A stretch of DNA of 64,000 nt from CBFDBF01 sp050304615 (GTDB lineage: Bacteria; Pseudomonadota; Gammaproteobacteria; Chromatiales; Chromatiaceae): contig JBNLDW010000012.1 of NCBI GenBank assembly GCA_050304615.1, forward strand, positions 264,446 to 328,445, given 5' to 3'. Numbering within the stretch: position 1 is the stretch's first letter; every line of letters begins with the position of its first letter. The notes beneath the pieces are model-generated. The model did no database searches. It was not told where the DNA came from and was given only the letters and a program-made list of their open reading frames with translations. The translations under genes and the position numbers were made by a program. Positions 7,325 through 15,769 of the stretch are shown here, one piece after another.

Positions 7325-9652
7325 CTATGAAATTCTTAACCATGGCTCAAAATTATCCCACACATGCCCCAGCATATTCTTTGATCGCTCATTAACAAGG
7401 CTTGCTGTCCAACGTTCTACTTTGGAAATCGCCTCAAGATAACCAAGATATTGCGACTGTTCTAATATCAATTGCTGGCTCGGATTCAATTCCTTCAATA
7501 CCTTCATTTTTTTACGTTTACTCTCTTGGCAAAGAGCCTGATAGTACTTTCTTTTTTGCACCCATGATTTATTACTTGCAGAAGAATTAGCACTAGAAGG
7601 CAGAATCGTCAAATTCCCAATCGTACCAAGCAGATCCCTGTCCTCATAAAATGTTTGATCCCAATCATCAGTAATTGTTTGAGGCGCAATGTGCTCTAGC
7701 GTAAATTTTTTTTCCGCGTCTTGCTCATCAAATAACTTCCAACGATACCAAGTCAACATAGGGCTAGAACCATTTGTGCCATTCTCAACCATACCTGGGT
7801 TCTCAAAATCTGGGCATGTATCATGAAAAGAAGCAAGCATCATAATCCTAGTCAAAGGTTTTGAGATATCATAGACAGGAATTTTAGAAGCGGCATTAAT
7901 CCATTTCTCTCTAAAATCCTTTTCATCTGCACCCAGTTTTTCTCTCAACTTCTCTGACAAAAAGAGTGAGAGTGATGACGATGCTGGAATTGCCATATTT
8001 CTCCTAGAGAACCCATCAATTCCAAGATCTTTATTCCCACTTTTCAAATAATCTCTGTACACGGAGTCTATACCAGCAGTATTCTTATGGGCACCTCGCC
8101 ATAAAACAAAAAATGCGAGCATCGATTTCAGGGCTTTTTCTAGTTCATCTTTTGTTACACCTCTTGGCGAGGAATTTATAATTTCACTATAAAACCTTGA
8201 AATAATAGGAACAGTGATTTCATGGCCAGACTTCCTTAAAACATCAAGACATAGCAACATACTGTTCTCTTCTGTTGACGGTTTATTTATTATATTCGGC
8301 TCAGGACAATCCCATTCTTCATAATAAAATCTAGTGACATTTGAAAGATTCTTTACAAACCCTCTTTTTGTATTCGCGTCTTCATCTCTGTACGATTTAA
8401 GTAAATAGCGTCTTTGATCACTAATATGTTTTGAGATCTTTTCACCGGTTTCTGACAATGCGAATGATAACATTATTCTTGTTGTTGCTTTATGCTTCTC
8501 TTCAGCATTTGAAATAGAATCAAGAAAACCATCAATAACATCAAAGTATTTTTTAGATTCAGATCCTTCATAACTACCAAGCCCTTCTTCTTCAATAACT
8601 TTGGGCTTAAATGTTTCAATAGATGTTAGTGGCTCACCAGTAGTATTTAATGCCTCAAACATATCGAAAGCATATGCTTCATCCGTAACAGTCACGTAAG
8701 TAAGACATACGCGTTGAAGAAAATACTTCGAAAAAACAATAAGATTAATAGCTTCACTAAATACGTCTGATTCGCCCTCTTTCGGGATTAGTCCTTCGGG
8801 AATATCAAACTGAAATGCATTACCAAATGTTCCACCCATTAGCTCTGAAATAATTGGGTAGCCATTGTCTGCGACTGATGATTTAGAGATGTCACGTAAA
8901 TGTTTCTTAATACTTCTTATATTCTTAATAATTATTTCATGCGTCTCAAAGTCAGGATCATCATTGTCACAATCATAGGTAAAACTTATGTATTTTCCAG
9001 ATTCATCAGCTGCAAGTATGTGCTGATTGTAAAGGTGCAAATATCGCGCAATTGGTGAATCATATTGCGCACCATTTTCTGTTTTTGACCAACAATCTTT
9101 ATACGCCCTAATTAATTTAGGGTACCAACGATAAATTCTATCTCTACTCGAATTGGTATCCGTTGAAAAATACCTTAAATTTGCAACTTCCTGATTAATC
9201 TTATCTAACAACCATTCTACGTCATTAAGTTCGTTTGTTTGCGCTTCATCTGCTGACAGTTTTTTTAATTTAGCACACCTATTTCCTATTTTATTTTCAT
9301 ACCCTTTTAAATAATCATGTAACAAAGTCATTATTAGTAGCATTGATGTTAACCGCTGCTGACCATCAATCACTAATACCACCTTCGATGGGACTTCACC
9401 CTTTTTATGAGGAACTATAGTTTCAAATTTGGTGTCATGAATGGTTAATATCGTACCTATAAATGTAATTGCATCTTCATTTCTAATCGTGTTAGCTAAA
9501 CCGTGAATAGCGTCTTCAAATATTCTACCTATATTTTTTTTATCCCATGTGTATGGCCTTTGATAAGCCGGCAAATAAAAACAAAGACCAGCCTCACTTA
9601 CCGTATCAAATAAAGACTTTGGCTCAGAATTAAAAACGCCCCTTAAATCCAT
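7325..9652 (-). CDS. sspE: SspE-like DUF262/DUF1524 (GmrSD-type) nuclease
   Basis: 775 residues. The N-terminal DUF262 domain has the LPAYQRPYTW entry motif (28-37) and the NTPase signature VIDGQQRLT (94-102). The C-terminal DUF1524 domain has LEHIAPQ (~650) and GNLTILPSSAN (~680), the His and Asn of the HNH-like nuclease. In the SspABCD-SspE system the equivalent protein senses phosphorothioate through DUF262, hydrolyses NTP and nicks unmodified phage DNA. Length and domain order match that role. It is 17 bp downstream of the sspD-like gene. A stand-alone GmrSD-type IV enzyme is the alternative, made less likely by its neighbours. Confidence 0.88.
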   Translation of the reverse strand: MDLRGVFNSEPKSLFDTVSEAGLCFYLPAYQRPYTWDKKNIGRIFEDAIHGLANTIRNEDAITFIGTILTIHDTKFETIVPHKKGEVPSKVVLVIDGQQRLTSMLLIMTLLHDYLKGYENKIGNRCAKLKKLSADEAQTNELNDVEWLLDKINQEVANLRYFSTDTNSSRDRIYRWYPKLIRAYKDCWSKTENGAQYDSPIARYLHLYNQHILAADESGKYISFTYDCDNDDPDFETHEIIIKNIRSIKKHLRDISKSSVADNGYPIISELMGGTFGNAFQFDIPEGLIPKEGESDVFSEAINLIVFSKYFLQRVCLTYVTVTDEAYAFDMFEALNTTGEPLTSIETFKPKVIEEEGLGSYEGSESKKYFDVIDGFLDSISNAEEKHKATTRIMLSFALSETGEKISKHISDQRRYLLKSYRDEDANTKRGFVKNLSNVTRFYYEEWDCPEPNIINKPSTEENSMLLCLDVLRKSGHEITVPIISRFYSEIINSSPRGVTKDELEKALKSMLAFFVLWRGAHKNTAGIDSVYRDYLKSGNKDLGIDGFSRRNMAIPASSSLSLFLSEKLREKLGADEKDFREKWINAASKIPVYDISKPLTRIMMLASFHDTCPDFENPGMVENGTNGSSPMLTWYRWKLFDEQDAEKKFTLEHIAPQTITDDWDQTFYEDRDLLGTIGNLTILPSSANSSASNKSWVQKRKYYQALCQESKRKKMKVLKELNPSQQLILEQSQYLGYLEAISKVERWTASLVNERSKNMLGHVWDNFEPWLRIS

Positions 9653-9669
9653 TTTTCCCCCTGTAATTA

Positions 9670-10533
9670 TTATAAACTACAAATCAAACAAGCTTGATCT
9701 TCTGGATCATCATCCATTTCATCTTTCAAAATATCCTGCCACTTCATCTTCCCTTTATTATTCGTCTTGCTTTTAGATAGTTCATTTTCTTCAGCCCTAA
9801 TCACGATCTCCTCAAGAGTGCCGGACTGGTGCCAAGTATAACCATTACCTAATTCAATTCGCTCACCCGTACCCCAATCAAATTTTCGCCGACCAACATT
9901 CTTTTCCATTTCTACGGCTTTTTGAAACAAATCTGGATGACGGCGCTTCAAGCCAAGCCACTCATCCTGGCGCTGAAAGAAGCAGAAAAAACAACCTGAG
10001 CGACTGCGCCATTCATAATAGGCTGGAATCCCAATGCTTTCCTCTAAAATACGAAACACATCATCTCTTACAAGCCCATCTTCTACAAATGGGAACACAG
10101 CTTTAATGGTTGGTTTTTTGCTTATATAACCTTCACGATTCTCATCGGATCGAATACCCACATAGCTTATTACAGGATCATCCCTAACAAACTCCTCAAA
10201 AGGCTTAATCTTTAGCACCCTGGTGCACCAGCGCGCACGTACAGAGGGCAGCATGTTATCATGCATGGTAAGCCAATGATTGAAGTCTCTTGTGCTACTC
10301 AAACGATTTATAGGTTTACCGAGATGAGCCTCCAGCTTGTCTAACGCGTCATAGACCTCTTGAAGCTCAGCCCCAGTGTCGGTAAAGAAGTACTCCATCT
10401 TATCGGCAATTTGCGGATAATTATCTTTCATATACACCGCTAATGCAGCGCTGTCTTTCCCACCGGAAACACCAAGTACATGTCGTGTGCTTTCAGGTGC
10501 ATTCAAGGCCAACTCGAACCATTTTTGTGTCAT
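9670..10533 (-). CDS. sspD: SspD-like PAPS-reductase-family ATP pyrophosphatase
   Basis: 287 residues. A PP-loop SGGKDS at 23-28 marks an ATP pyrophosphatase that adenylates its substrate; the C-terminal half has GCFFCFFQR (~178-186) with cysteines suited to a metal centre or sulfur relay, and an early CTR at ~102. The family includes PAPS reductase, DndC and SspD. In phosphorothioation systems it activates the DNA backbone for sulfur insertion. It lies 2 bp after the large ATPase gene and 17 bp before the DUF262 gene, the order expected for sspC-sspD-sspE. Size is closer to SspD than to the longer DndC. Confidence 0.87.
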   Translation of the reverse strand: MTQKWFELALNAPESTRHVLGVSGGKDSAALAVYMKDNYPQIADKMEYFFTDTGAELQEVYDALDKLEAHLGKPINRLSSTRDFNHWLTMHDNMLPSVRARWCTRVLKIKPFEEFVRDDPVISYVGIRSDENREGYISKKPTIKAVFPFVEDGLVRDDVFRILEESIGIPAYYEWRSRSGCFFCFFQRQDEWLGLKRRHPDLFQKAVEMEKNVGRRKFDWGTGERIELGNGYTWHQSGTLEEIVIRAEENELSKSKTNNKGKMKWQDILKDEMDDDPEDQACLICSL

Positions 10534-10535
10534 GA

Positions 10536-13500
10536 CTATTTTTCCCTCTTAAGTCTGGTCGTCTTTTTTACTGGTTTCTCATGTGCTGACAATGAACTTC
10601 TAACAGACAGAAACTCATCCACGATCTCTGCCAGAACTGCCATTTTCAATTCCTCATCTTTTCCTTCTAATGATGACAGTATATCCTTTTTAATCGTCTT
10701 TATGGACTCATGCCGCCGCTTATTCACAACAATAACTTCATCATAATCTGGCGCGCCTTTTTTTACACTACGCAACAGATAGACATCAAAATCAGTACCT
10801 GATCTTTCTGCATTTTCCTTATAGTGAAGGCGCAACCTCTCTAACTCACCGAGTTTACGTGAAAACACTGTCAGTCGATATTCAGCCGAATCCCGATCTG
10901 AATCCGTCCATTTCTCTGAAGCCTTTTGTCCCAAGAAACTTAGCATCTCATCCAGCCATGCCTCGGGTGTACCAGCAGTACGAAGGGCTCGGTGAATAAA
11001 CGCCTTCAAACCGTCACGATCAATGGTGTACTCTTCCAATCCGCGACAACGCCCAGCTACCGCCTCCCGCAACTCAGGCAGCTCTAGTGTTTTGTCGACC
11101 ATAAATGCCTGCGCCAACAGCGCTCTAAACTCATCCTTCAAGTTTGGTAGGCAATACTTAAGCTCACGCAAGGTATCAGTGAGATTCTTTGATAACTTAG
11201 CCACTTCAGCTGCATCATCCTGTGCCTTTTTTAGATCAACACCTAATGCTTGCGGCAATTCCTTCATCATCAGGTTCATGGGCGACTTAGATAACTTAAA
11301 GAGAGTACGTAGCTTTTGTGCGCGTGCGGAAAGACGTGTTATCTCCGTAGTCGTTTGGGTGAACTGTGGAAGGTTAAGAACCATCTGCGCAATTGGCCTT
11401 GCTAACTCAAGAATTGATCGCTGCTTATTATCAGTATAGAGAGAATGAGAATAGGCCTCATATATAGAGTAATTTACCCCAGTAATCTTGAATCTTTGCA
11501 CAGTAAAATCGTCAGGTTTTTTAAGAAAACGCTCCACCTGTTCTTCTGCAAAGTAAGGCGTATAGATCTTGCCCTCAAAGATCGCTAATTCTTGCTGATT
11601 GGCAATGAGGGATGCAAGATAAAGAATCGGCAATAATCCCTCTTTAATCCCATAGGGCGGCGCCATAAGCTCACTGTTCAGCTCAATTAGAGACTTGGGT
11701 AGCTGCTCGGTAGAATCAAGAAACTTTTCGATACGGCGCCACACGGGGAAAACATTACAAGGATCTTTCCTTTTTGTCGGCCCGCGAAATCTCCAGGTTC
11801 CGTCTCGCCCCTTAACATGCAAGCACGTTTTTCTGAGAACTGCGCGATAGATGGCCTTTTCCGGTGGAAACTTATCTATGCCCAAATCCATTTTTTGCTC
11901 ATGTTTGAACATGGCAATTACTAGTTTATTCCTGGCAGCATTGGCCTGTGCTGACGGTTTATCTCTATTAATCAATTCATTATAGATACGTGGACTCTTT
12001 GAATATATCTCTTCCAGTGCATTGGACAACACCTCTTGGAGGGCTCGCTTGCTTGTTACCTTTAATGGCTTACCAGCATTAAACCAGTCACTTGATTCCG
12101 GCTCATCTGTAAGACGACCTAGCAATTCATCCTCATTACATATCGCCGCATTGTAGCGATCTTTAAACTCACGCTGGGCAACCGGGTCGGAATTGAGTTC
12201 TTGAGCGTTTTGTTGTATCCGCTCCAACGCCAAAACTTCAGTGACATTCTCCCGTAACTGTTCCCCATTAAAAGCGATTACTGTAATATCACGGTCAGAA
12301 TAAAACCGGCGAACTTTTGCTTGGAAGAATTCGTCATCGTTCTTCTGTTCGGCAAGATAGAAGATAATCCGCGCATCCTGGCTCACCTTCCCTGCCGCAC
12401 AATAGCTGTCCCTATCGACGAAAGTGGGTACGAAATAGCGCAATGCACCGTTCTTTATACTGTATTTGCGCGCCACAATAGGGGGTAGACTATGTCGCTC
12501 ATTGAGGGTTGCGGCAAGTTTGATGTTTTTAAGCTTACTACGCTCCGCCTCCACTTCGGAGTCAATATCAAAATCACTGCCCTGCCAAACACGGTACTCG
12601 GAGCTAAATTTACGAAACTGTACAACCGCCTGCTTCTTCAAGTCAGCAATTACTGGAGCAATCAGTTTTTCATCCGGTAGGCAGAGATTCACTACGGCTT
12701 GTGAGGCCTTGAAGCCACCCTGTGCACCGACAATATTCAATAGCCCCACTGCCTTAAGTAGCTGTGCATGCTCAGGTGCAACATCACCAAGTCGCTCAAC
12801 CGCGGTAACCACTTCGGCCCAACGTCGATGAGTAAAGTGATCTGTCAGAGCGGAGGATTGATTGAGGATGAAATACTCGTATATCTCCCACGGGTATATC
12901 CAATCCCCCACCTTTTCACAGCGACTTAGACCGTCCTGAAAACCGTGTGCCTCGCGAGAACCAAGATAACTGAATAGGGTGCGTTCATTTTGAGCAACTT
13001 TTTGGCACAGAATTGGCAACAGCAATGCACTGACAGGATGTAGTGGATAGCAACGTGCAAACAGATCTACAGTCGTTGCTTCATCCAATGTACCGGGGAT
13101 GGCATTCGCTTTATGGAGTGCCCTGGCCATTTGCCTAGCCACACGCTGTATCTTGTTCGACTCTGTCTTGCTAAATTCATGTTTGATGGCAGCACCAACA
13201 ATACGCAGGGTTTGTTCAGCAGATTCAAGAAACGGTATGTTCTCGAACCGTCCTTGGACCTTTGCCCACTCATTCTTCAACGACTCACCAAGTCCTCTGG
13301 CATACTGCTCAAAGGCCTGGTGTAGCATCACCACTAATGAGAGCTTAACTGCGTGGTTAGACAGAGCATGTTCCGCCAGGGCTTGTAGTAAAAAAATATC
13401 GTTCGCACCGTAATGCCGCGCTTCGTATTCAAGAAACTTACCTAGCTCATCTATGACAATCAAAATACCAGAGTATTTGCCTGCAAGAGCGTCTTGCAGG

Positions 13501-14021
13501 CGTTTAACCACATTGATAATCTCATTGCTTGTTGGCTGTTCTTTACGCTCAGCAAGATCCGTTAATTCCCCAATAACTTTGCACCGTCCATGCAAAATGG
13601 TCTGCGCCTTATCCGCTAGTGCTTGCACTAAACGACGGCCGCAAGGTTCAGGACTGCCAGTAAGCAGCACTGTGCAATATCCCGCGCTATTACGGGTAAG
13701 GTTTCTATATTTAAGCCCCAAACCTCGATCTGAACTACCTAGTTTTTTCAGCGCTGTTTCTGTGGTCAGCTCATCAGGCGCACTCAATAGATGAGAGAGA
13801 AATACAGCAAAGGAGGATTTACCTGATCCATAAGGCCCAACCAGTGACCAGGCGCGTGGACTCTCATCGGCTTTAAAGGCAGCTGCCATGCTCTCAAGAG
13901 TACGCAATGCACGCGTGGTTGGAATATAGGCATCAATGACTGAGGTCGATTCTGCGTCACGCTCAAGATTGATAGAACGCGTATAGTTGGTGTTAATACG
14001 GATCTTGTTTTGGATGCTCAT
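10536..14021 (-). CDS. sspC: SspC-like giant P-loop ATPase
   Basis: 1161 residues. Walker A GPYGSGKSS at 62-70; Walker B-like ILIVIDELGKF at ~185-195; the rest is largely helical with no further known domain. In Ssp systems SspC is the ATPase that assists SspB nicking and SspD sulfur insertion. It overlaps the DUF4007 gene by 4 bp (ATGA) and is followed after 2 bp by the sspD-like gene, showing tight coupling. DndD-type SMC-like proteins are ruled out because no long coiled coil is visible. A DISARM or BREX ATPase is the other reading, but the rest of those systems is absent. Confidence 0.85.
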   Translation of the reverse strand: MSIQNKIRINTNYTRSINLERDAESTSVIDAYIPTTRALRTLESMAAAFKADESPRAWSLVGPYGSGKSSFAVFLSHLLSAPDELTTETALKKLGSSDRGLGLKYRNLTRNSAGYCTVLLTGSPEPCGRRLVQALADKAQTILHGRCKVIGELTDLAERKEQPTSNEIINVVKRLQDALAGKYSGILIVIDELGKFLEYEARHYGANDIFLLQALAEHALSNHAVKLSLVVMLHQAFEQYARGLGESLKNEWAKVQGRFENIPFLESAEQTLRIVGAAIKHEFSKTESNKIQRVARQMARALHKANAIPGTLDEATTVDLFARCYPLHPVSALLLPILCQKVAQNERTLFSYLGSREAHGFQDGLSRCEKVGDWIYPWEIYEYFILNQSSALTDHFTHRRWAEVVTAVERLGDVAPEHAQLLKAVGLLNIVGAQGGFKASQAVVNLCLPDEKLIAPVIADLKKQAVVQFRKFSSEYRVWQGSDFDIDSEVEAERSKLKNIKLAATLNERHSLPPIVARKYSIKNGALRYFVPTFVDRDSYCAAGKVSQDARIIFYLAEQKNDDEFFQAKVRRFYSDRDITVIAFNGEQLRENVTEVLALERIQQNAQELNSDPVAQREFKDRYNAAICNEDELLGRLTDEPESSDWFNAGKPLKVTSKRALQEVLSNALEEIYSKSPRIYNELINRDKPSAQANAARNKLVIAMFKHEQKMDLGIDKFPPEKAIYRAVLRKTCLHVKGRDGTWRFRGPTKRKDPCNVFPVWRRIEKFLDSTEQLPKSLIELNSELMAPPYGIKEGLLPILYLASLIANQQELAIFEGKIYTPYFAEEQVERFLKKPDDFTVQRFKITGVNYSIYEAYSHSLYTDNKQRSILELARPIAQMVLNLPQFTQTTTEITRLSARAQKLRTLFKLSKSPMNLMMKELPQALGVDLKKAQDDAAEVAKLSKNLTDTLRELKYCLPNLKDEFRALLAQAFMVDKTLELPELREAVAGRCRGLEEYTIDRDGLKAFIHRALRTAGTPEAWLDEMLSFLGQKASEKWTDSDRDSAEYRLTVFSRKLGELERLRLHYKENAERSGTDFDVYLLRSVKKGAPDYDEVIVVNKRRHESIKTIKKDILSSLEGKDEELKMAVLAEIVDEFLSVRSSLSAHEKPVKKTTRLKREK

Positions 14022-14938
14022 GCGGCAATATCCTTGGCATGACCTAAATAATGGAATGCCAAAAAACGCATGGGATCAGCCTCATCCAAACGATATACCT
14101 GATGTATTCCTGCGGTCTCCCGCACCTCAAAGAGTCCTGGAATATCATTTATTAGCTTCTCTAATTTTGTTAGCAAGGCATTTTCAGTCAGACGAAAAAC
14201 CGCACCTGGTGAAGAATAACCAGCCTTAGCATACATTAGATCTTCAATAGGTAACTCCGAAACATCTAGGTCATTAAATAGTTCGGACATGGCATATCCG
14301 AAGATGCCTATTGGTAATCCTTCCCGCTCATCCGGTGCAGAGATATAACCACGGCCAGTTGATGACTGTGTTATGAGTTTTAACTGAGTCAGTGGGGAAT
14401 CAAGCATATCTTCCAATGGAGTCCTTGTATTTCCGCGTGCACGAGCAAACATGCGAAGTACCAAAGCAGCATCTTTCTCCATGGTAGTGACAGCGCATTT
14501 TGATGTAATCTCTTGAACTGCGAAATCTAACAACGACGCAACTACTTCGGCGGTCCCAAACTCCGGCTTGTGGAAGTGATTAAAAAACCAAAACCATGCA
14601 GTAGCTTGTTCAGGGTTAGAGGCAATAAGCCAATGTACTAACCAAATTGTGGCCTCATCCTCTAGATATTGATCGTAACCATCTGCACCAAAAATAGCCT
14701 CACCAAGAACAGTAGTCTTATAACCCTTATCAACAGGTTCAATAAGACGGGTCGCTAACAACCAATAACGGATGGCGTTGACCATATTCTTTCCCACGCC
14801 CAGCGTAACAGTAGCTTCATCAGTGGTGAAAATCGAAGGATTTTCACTGAGTGCTTGGATACCTTTGGTAATCCAGCTATAGCGCAACGCAAATGTCTCA
14901 TGTCGGCCAAACCCTACTTTATTTGGTTTAAACTTCAT
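14018..14938 (-). CDS. sspB: SspB-like DUF4007 protein (nickase)
   Basis: 306 residues, matching the DUF4007 pattern: GFGRHETFALRYSWI at the start, GVGKNMVNAIRYWL (~48-61), and WLVHWLIASNP...WFWFFNHF in the middle. SspB is the nickase that, with SspC and SspD, makes single-stranded phosphorothioate modification. I assign it from this fold pattern and from its place directly upstream of the ATPase and pyrophosphatase genes. It overlaps both the upstream RHH-like gene (4 bp) and the ATPase gene (4 bp). The catalytic residues cannot be named with certainty from sequence alone. Confidence 0.83.
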   Translation of the reverse strand: MKFKPNKVGFGRHETFALRYSWITKGIQALSENPSIFTTDEATVTLGVGKNMVNAIRYWLLATRLIEPVDKGYKTTVLGEAIFGADGYDQYLEDEATIWLVHWLIASNPEQATAWFWFFNHFHKPEFGTAEVVASLLDFAVQEITSKCAVTTMEKDAALVLRMFARARGNTRTPLEDMLDSPLTQLKLITQSSTGRGYISAPDEREGLPIGIFGYAMSELFNDLDVSELPIEDLMYAKAGYSSPGAVFRLTENALLTKLEKLINDIPGLFEVRETAGIHQVYRLDEADPMRFLAFHYLGHAKDIAA

Positions 14939-15135
14939 TTGTTCAATTCCTTGCTATGCTTCCCACCACCAAATAAAGGCAAACTGGGCTGGGCCTTATC
15001 TTTGAGAAAGCTCTCTACGTGTTCCAGAAACCATTGTTTCAGATGCCTTCCATCCTTGTCTAGCGCCGAATAGAGTTCCTGTTTTAGATCCGGATCGATC
15101 CCCACAACAATCCGTCCGCTTGCACCTATAGCCAT
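14935..15135 (-). CDS. Small RHH-like protein heading the ssp-like operon
   Basis: 66 residues. One beta strand (GRIVVGID, 7-14) followed by two helices (DLKQELYSALDKDG and LKQWFLEHVESFLK) is the pattern of ribbon-helix-helix proteins such as CopG/Arc. The tail is polar and may be disordered. It overlaps the sspB-like start by 4 bp. A 29-bp near-perfect inverted repeat lies 27 bp upstream, so it is likely an autorepressor for the operon; this is inferred. It could instead be a small structural partner of SspB. Confidence 0.7.
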   Translation of the reverse strand: MAIGASGRIVVGIDPDLKQELYSALDKDGRHLKQWFLEHVESFLKDKAQPSLPLFGGGKHSKELNK

Positions 15136-15161
15136 AATCGCACCATTAACTAATAATTAAT

Positions 15162-15190
15162 GTTATGTAACATAGCATATGTAACATAAC
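15162..15190. promoter_or_regulatory. 29-bp inverted repeat, candidate operator of ssp-like operon
   Basis: The arms GTTATGTAACATA and TATGTAACATAAC mirror each other around GC with few mismatches, and each contains ATGTAACAT. It lies 27 bp upstream of the first operon gene. Tandem ATGTAACAT half-sites fit binding by RHH dimers. No strong -35/-10 pair could be assigned on the minus strand. Confidence 0.65.
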
Positions 15191-15240
15191 ACAGGCCATA
15201 CGCCAGCAAGGATGTATTAAAAGCGTATACCTGCAAGATA

Positions 15241-15261
15241 GTTCTATATTGGTTCTATAAT
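15241..15261 (+). promoter_or_regulatory. SOS-type box with consensus -10 (orphan promoter)
   Basis: GTTC-N7-GTTC at 15241-15255 is followed at once by TATAAT at 15256-15261, the same order of box and -10 as at lexA and at the polymerase operon. A -35 is weak. No reading frame follows on the plus strand until the polymerase gene, 500 bp away, so it may make an untranslated RNA, feed the polymerase operon, or act in the other direction on the ssp-like operon. Confidence 0.5.
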
Positions 15262-15301
15262 AGCTGTACTGTGCCTTTTGTCTAGGTGGATTTTGTAGAA
15301 A

Positions 15302-15469
15302 CTAATCTGAATTGATAAAAAACAGCGTCAGAGAGCAACTATTTCTAATATTAGGAAGGAATGGAGTGCAGATACTTCCCTTATCCTGAATAACCCACCC
15401 GGCGGCGACAAGCTTCTGCTCTATCACCTTGCGGGTTTCAACTTCTGGAAGTGTATTTTCTGGAACCAT
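15302..15469 (-). pseudogene. hsdR-like N-terminal remnant
   Basis: A 55-codon frame starting at ATG 15469. Residues ~7-30 (LPEVETRKVIEQKL then VAAGWVIQDK) match the conserved N-terminus of HsdR-like type I restriction/DEAD-helicase proteins, after which the frame loses similarity and stops. It is almost certainly the truncated start of a lost restriction gene left at the edge of the defence island. A functional micro-protein is unlikely. Confidence 0.6.
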
Positions 15470-15578
15470 TTATTCTTAGCCTTCCGTGTAGTGGTTTGAT
15501 TCTACTCCTAATTGGCCCACTTTATCCATGTTTGGCGGGGTGTAGCGGACATGGTACGGGGAGGTGGATGGTAGAAGG

Positions 15579-15702
15579 CTTCCGCTTTAGACTCCTCTTC
15601 CTAGATAGACTTCCCCTCTTAGACTCCCCCTCCTAGCCTCCCCCACTAGTGGGGGAGGAAAATATTTGTGGGCGAGGGATATTTGTGGGGGTGGGATAGG
15701 GA
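15579..15702. repeat. Palindromic repeat family, copy R2
   Basis: Begins TTCCGCTTTAGACTCCTC, has CCTCCTAGCCTCCCCCACTAG joined to TGGGGGAGG, and ends with GGGGGTGGGATAGGGAG. It is a shorter and more diverged member of the family, ending 8 bp before the -35 of the polymerase promoter. Confidence 0.75.
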
Positions 15703-15709
15703 GCCTAGA

Positions 15710-15738
15710 TTGATTGTTCTATGTTTGTTCTATATACT
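15710..15738 (+). promoter_or_regulatory. SOS promoter of Y-family polymerase operon
   Basis: -35 TTGATT at 15710-15715, a 17-bp spacer, and -10 TATACT at 15733-15738. The spacer is filled by GTTC-N7-GTTC (15716-15730), so bound LexA would block RNA polymerase directly. Transcription should start near 15745, which rules out the upstream extension of the reading frame and sets translation at ATG 15770. Confidence 0.75.
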
Positions 15739-15769
15739 TATCTCCCCGCTAGACATCGGCCGTACCAGC

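Noticed and set aside
10536..14021. DISARM or BREX reading of the large ATPase region
   Set aside because: No methyltransferase/helicase set of DISARM and no PglZ or BrxC partners; DUF4007, PAPS-reductase and DUF262/DUF1524 neighbours fit Ssp instead.
15451..15636. 61-codon plus-strand frame between the hsdR relic and the polymerase
   Set aside because: It reads antisense to the relic and into repeat R2, with no ribosome site or domain.
15668..15769. 34-codon N-terminal extension of the Y-family polymerase
   Set aside because: The SOS promoter with -10 at 15733-15738 lies inside this stretch, so it cannot be translated from that promoter, and it has no similarity to the family.
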